A program made the position numbers and the translations under genes. The notes beneath the pieces were generated by a model that searched no databases, had not been told where the DNA came from, and saw nothing but the letters and a program-made list of their open reading frames with translations. From NCBI GenBank assembly GCA_905397405.1, contig CAJPVJ010000733.1, positions 1 through 20,956 of the forward strand: a DNA stretch of 20,956 nucleotides. The letters are read 5' to 3'. This document shows, in pieces, positions 18,680 through 20,956 of this stretch. The DNA is from Oppiella nova. Lineage: Eukaryota; Arthropoda; Arachnida; Sarcoptiformes; Oppiidae. The stretch's first letter is position 1; each line of letters opens with the position of its first letter.

Positions 18680-18929
18680 GGGACTACTGTGCGCTCACTC
18701 TATCGCATCGAGTTTTGCATTAATTTATTGATTCCCTTATATTTTGGTGATTTTACAGCAAAGAAAGTGCGAAAAGTGTGTGCATTCAGTGTGTGAGACA
18801 TCCAAACAGAAAATACTTATCGATTGGACAACAAATTCAAAATAATGTGTTGAAAAAAAGTGAGACCTTATAAGTGTGTTAAATAAGTATTAAATTAATT
18901 AATATTGTCGATGGAAATGAACCCTTGAA
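18680..18929 (+). promoter_or_regulatory. Presumed promoter/5' leader of the LPCAT3-like gene
   Basis: Base composition shifts away from extreme A+T at about 18665, as expected for a transcribed leader. Initiator-like TCACTC (about 18694) and TTCAGTGTG (about 18785) occur, but no definite start can be chosen. A TTTTACAG acceptor-like site near 18751-18759 means a 5' UTR intron is possible. Confidence 0.35.
18911..18928 (+). promoter_or_regulatory. Five-codon upstream ORF before the LPCAT3-like start
   Basis: ATG at 18911 opens MEMNP and stops at TGA 18926-18928, with a second in-frame ATG at 18917. The stop ends one base before the main ATG at 18930, in a different frame. Such placement often lowers or conditions main-ORF translation through reinitiation or leaky scanning; that effect is inferred. 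Confidence 0.6.
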
Positions 18930-19011
18930 ATGGACCACATATTCAATACGATAGCAACTAAGGTCGGGTGCCATGAGAATGCTCTCAGACTTATAGTATC
19001 GGCTCATTTGG
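18930..19011 (+). CDS. LPCAT3: LPCAT3-like coding exon 1
   Basis: It encodes MDHIFNTIATKVGCHENALR and LIVSAHL, ending in phase 1 at GTAATC. ALRLIVSAHLG aligns with vertebrate ALRLIISIFLG. The N-terminus is shorter than in vertebrates. Confidence 0.88.
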
Positions 19012-20956
19012 GTAATCATTGAATAACCGCTAAATTCTAACTTCTAGTGAATGTTAAGAATTTGATTTAATTAACTATTTTTATTGATTATAAATAAATA
19101 TACTATTAATCTCAATTATATTATCCACTTGAATGTCAATATAATTAAATTAATTCCTTATATGATTGTGAATATTAGGATATCCACTGTGTATTCTGTA
19201 CAACATATTCCTGGCTAACAAACCAGTGGTAGTGAAACACATATATTATACAAGTTGTGGTTTATTTCTTTGTTACTTCAATTACGGTAAGAATACGTCA
19301 AATGTGCTAAACTTTATCCAATATTCTCGCATCGATTATATTATAATTAGTGTATTATTGGACTGTTTTCCATACAATGATAATATAAACTGAGAGTTTT
19401 GTTATGATGTGAATATGTATTGCAGGGATCGATACAATCCATTCTGTGGTGAATTGTCTATTCGTGTACACAGTGTTGACACTAATCGGACCGAAACGAT
19501 CTGCAGTGGCACTCAATCTGACATTTTGTATGGTATGTATGGCTGATCCCAACATTCATTACACTAATTAATATAGAAATACATTGTTTGCCACAAAATG
19601 CATTCAGTAATCGATTGCACTTATATTGAACTCTTTTAGACATATCTCTTATGGGGTTATTATGTGACACAAATCGGGTCGGAATACAGCTTCACGTGGA
19701 CTATACCTCAATGTGTGCTAACTCTACGCCTAATTGCCCTCACTTTCGATGTCTATGACGGACACCGAAATGCAAGCATAAAGTCATCCAATAGTTCTCC
19801 AAACAATGCAAAGAAAGGCTCGCAAACAGTGGACAGACAGCTCATCAACGAAGACACAGCGGTTGCAGAGATTCCCACACTTCTAGAGTTGTTGTCTCAC
19901 TCCTACTTTCCCGGATCCGTCCTAATCGGACCGCAAGTCAAATATAAAAACTATTTGAAATACATTGAGTCAAACGAAAACTTTTTGCCAAAATGGTAAT
20001 TCAATATTCAATAATTGAGTTTCATTTAAATCGCATAATAATGGACACAAACTTTTGTATTTGAATTGATAGTTGGCTTCCAGGAGTACAGCGTTTGATG
20101 GTCGGCCTAACATATTTGGCCATTTACCAGATTGGATCCCTGTCCTGGCCCTACCAATACTTGAATTCCCAAGAATTCGTATGTATTTAATCTAAAAATA
20201 CATATAAAAATAGACCTAGTTCTAATTATTTCCGATTCTAACAATACATTTGTTTGCTTTCCATAACACAATGCTTTATTTCAGAGCACTTATGGATTTT
20301 TCATGAGAATGACTTTTGTCGCTATTATTACGAAAATATCTTTATGTAAATACTTGTCCGGTTGGCTCATAGCTGTGAGTAAACACACTTTTTTCGTTAT
20401 TATTACACACAACAGAATATTCTGTGTTTGCAATATCGGGAGCGCTATATTATCGCTGCATTTATAACTTAGTATTGTTCAGACAATGATAATAGAAATG
20501 TTTTGGTCATAAATATTAGAGAAACACATTTTATGTTCTTAAATATTAATGCATTTGCTTTTCAAGTGTTTGCGTTAAGGGTTTGTGCAAAAACTGCTGT
20601 CAACTCATAAGAGTAATGAAGACTGATTTGCGTTTAAACTATGATCTAAAATAAAAATCAATTTTCGCTTAAGATATAAATACTTACAACTTAATATAAA
20701 ATCGCACAACATTGATAAAGCTTATATCTGAGTTTCAATTTATATTTCAGTGAATTATTTATAAATATTGAGTAAATTTATAGTGTATAACTTGCATCTG
20801 CTATTATAATGGGATATCATTTAAATGAATGAAACCTTTTCTCAAGAATTTCTTTTTTATTAATACATAATATGAATGACACGAATAGGAAGGGGTTTGC
20901 ATAATATCGGGCGCATCTTATGATGAGAAGACAGGGTCGGTATACGAGTGCTCTAA
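18930..20956 (+). CDS. LPCAT3: LPCAT3/MBOAT5-like lysophospholipid acyltransferase, 5' part (7 exons, truncated by window)
   Basis: Joining 18930-19011, 19179-19286, 19426-19532, 19640-19995, 20073-20178, 20285-20374 and 20889-20956 gives about 305 residues in one frame; all introns are GT-AG. The MBOAT family transfers acyl groups to lysophospholipids in the ER membrane (Lands-cycle remodelling). The match to vertebrate LPCAT3 is colinear: ENALRLIVSAHLGYPL, GLFLCYFNYG, TYLLWGYY, FTWTIPQCVLTLRLIALTFDVYDG, IPTLLELLSHSYFPGSVLIGPQ, KYLSGWLIAEGVCIISG. Several hydrophobic membrane segments are visible. The start is the first ATG in the conserved frame. The catalytic Asn and His regions and the C-terminus are expected beyond 20956. 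LPCAT3/MBOAT5 (nessy) is favoured over MBOAT1/2 because of the SYFPGSVLIGPQ and EGVCI blocks. Confidence 0.92.
19179..19286 (+). CDS. LPCAT3: LPCAT3-like coding exon 2
   Basis: The acceptor is ATATTAG and the donor GTAAGA, phase 1 at both ends. It encodes GYPLCILYNIFLANKPVVV followed by GLFLCYFNYG, a hydrophobic region matching GYPFALFYR and GLSIAYFNFG. Confidence 0.9.
19426..19532 (+). CDS. LPCAT3: LPCAT3-like coding exon 3
   Basis: The acceptor is ATTGCAG and the donor GTATGT, phase 1 in and phase 0 out. It encodes IDTIHSVVNCLFVYTVLTL and GPKRSAVALNLTFCM, a membrane segment followed by the loop aligning with GRTITAVLTTFCFQM. Confidence 0.9.
19640..19995 (+). CDS. LPCAT3: LPCAT3-like coding exon 4
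   Basis: The acceptor is CTTTTAG and the donor GTAATT, phase 0 in and phase 2 out. It encodes TYLLWGYYVTQIGSEYSF, then PQCVLTLRLIALTFDVYDG, a polar Ser/Asn/Lys loop, and SYFPGSVLIGPQVKYKNYLK. It is the longest exon and carries the best family match. Confidence 0.95.
20073..20178 (+). CDS. LPCAT3: LPCAT3-like coding exon 5
   Basis: The acceptor is TTGATAG and the donor GTATGT, phase 2 in and phase 0 out. It encodes WLPGVQRLMVGLTYLAIYQI followed by QYLNSQEF, aligning with the vertebrate IIPALKRLSLGLFYLVGY segment. Confidence 0.9.
20285..20374 (+). CDS. LPCAT3: LPCAT3-like coding exon 6
   Basis: The acceptor is TTTCAG and the donor GTGAGT, phase 0 at both ends, 30 codons. It encodes STYGFFMRMTFVAIITKISL and CKYLSGWLIA, matching vertebrate FWFRCMYMLIWGKFVLYKYV and TCWLVT. 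Confidence 0.92.
20375..20888 (+). other. LPCAT3-like intron 6 (514 nt)
   Basis: GTGAGT to GAATAG, A+T-rich, no exon or repeat seen. It is the longest intron of this gene in the window. Confidence 0.75.
20889..20956 (+). CDS. LPCAT3: LPCAT3-like coding exon 7 (partial, runs off the window)
   Basis: It enters in phase 0 with EGVCIISGASYDEKTGSVYE, matching vertebrate EGVCILTGLGFNG directly after the TCWLVT segment of exon 6. The right end is cut by the window. Confidence 0.85.

Overview
The window is eukaryotic nuclear DNA, most likely from an arthropod. A mite or other chelicerate is my guess from style only: an A+T-rich genome, short GT-AG introns beside a few long ones, and abundant CT/GA microsatellites. 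I see no prokaryotic, viral, CRISPR or obvious transposon features. All genes are on the + strand.

Positions 254-15754 hold what looks like one complete gene, a homologue of the vertebrate nucleolar protein 4 family (NOL4 / NOL4L). I assembled 11 coding exons by eye. Every junction is GT/AG and phase-consistent, and together they give a 731-residue protein. Exon 1 carries the conserved N-terminal block, and exons 2-6 the second conserved block ([10 protein letters not shown] ... [16 protein letters not shown]). Exons 7-8 hold acidic stretches and a PLDMS motif. Exon 9 holds the strongly conserved [18 protein letters not shown] block with a basic putative nuclear-localisation region. Exon 11 holds the conserved C-terminal helix ending in ILQQN. 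Intron 1 is 9.4 kb and makes up most of the gene. It has no recognisable coding sequence but many CT/GA tracts, short tandem repeats, a dispersed 19-bp repeat, and a recurring 10-mer CTACCAGTGC that is also found in intron 7.

Positions 15755 to about 18660 are a very A+T-rich intergenic stretch: the NOL4 3' UTR, downstream spacer and presumed upstream region of the next gene.

From 18930 to the window end is the 5' part of a second gene, a membrane-bound O-acyltransferase most like lysophospholipid acyltransferase 5 (LPCAT3/MBOAT5; nessy in Drosophila). Seven in-phase exons encode the first ~305 residues. The rest, including the expected catalytic Asn and His, lies beyond the window. A five-codon upstream ORF ends one base before its start codon.

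The two genes have unrelated roles (a nuclear protein and an ER phospholipid-remodelling enzyme), and their adjacency suggests no functional link. I found no clear new biological system. The best leads are the sense-biased 10-mer, the complementary CU/GA tracts flanking NOL4 exon blocks, the 19-bp intronic duplication with an adjacent hairpin, and the uORF touching the acyltransferase start.
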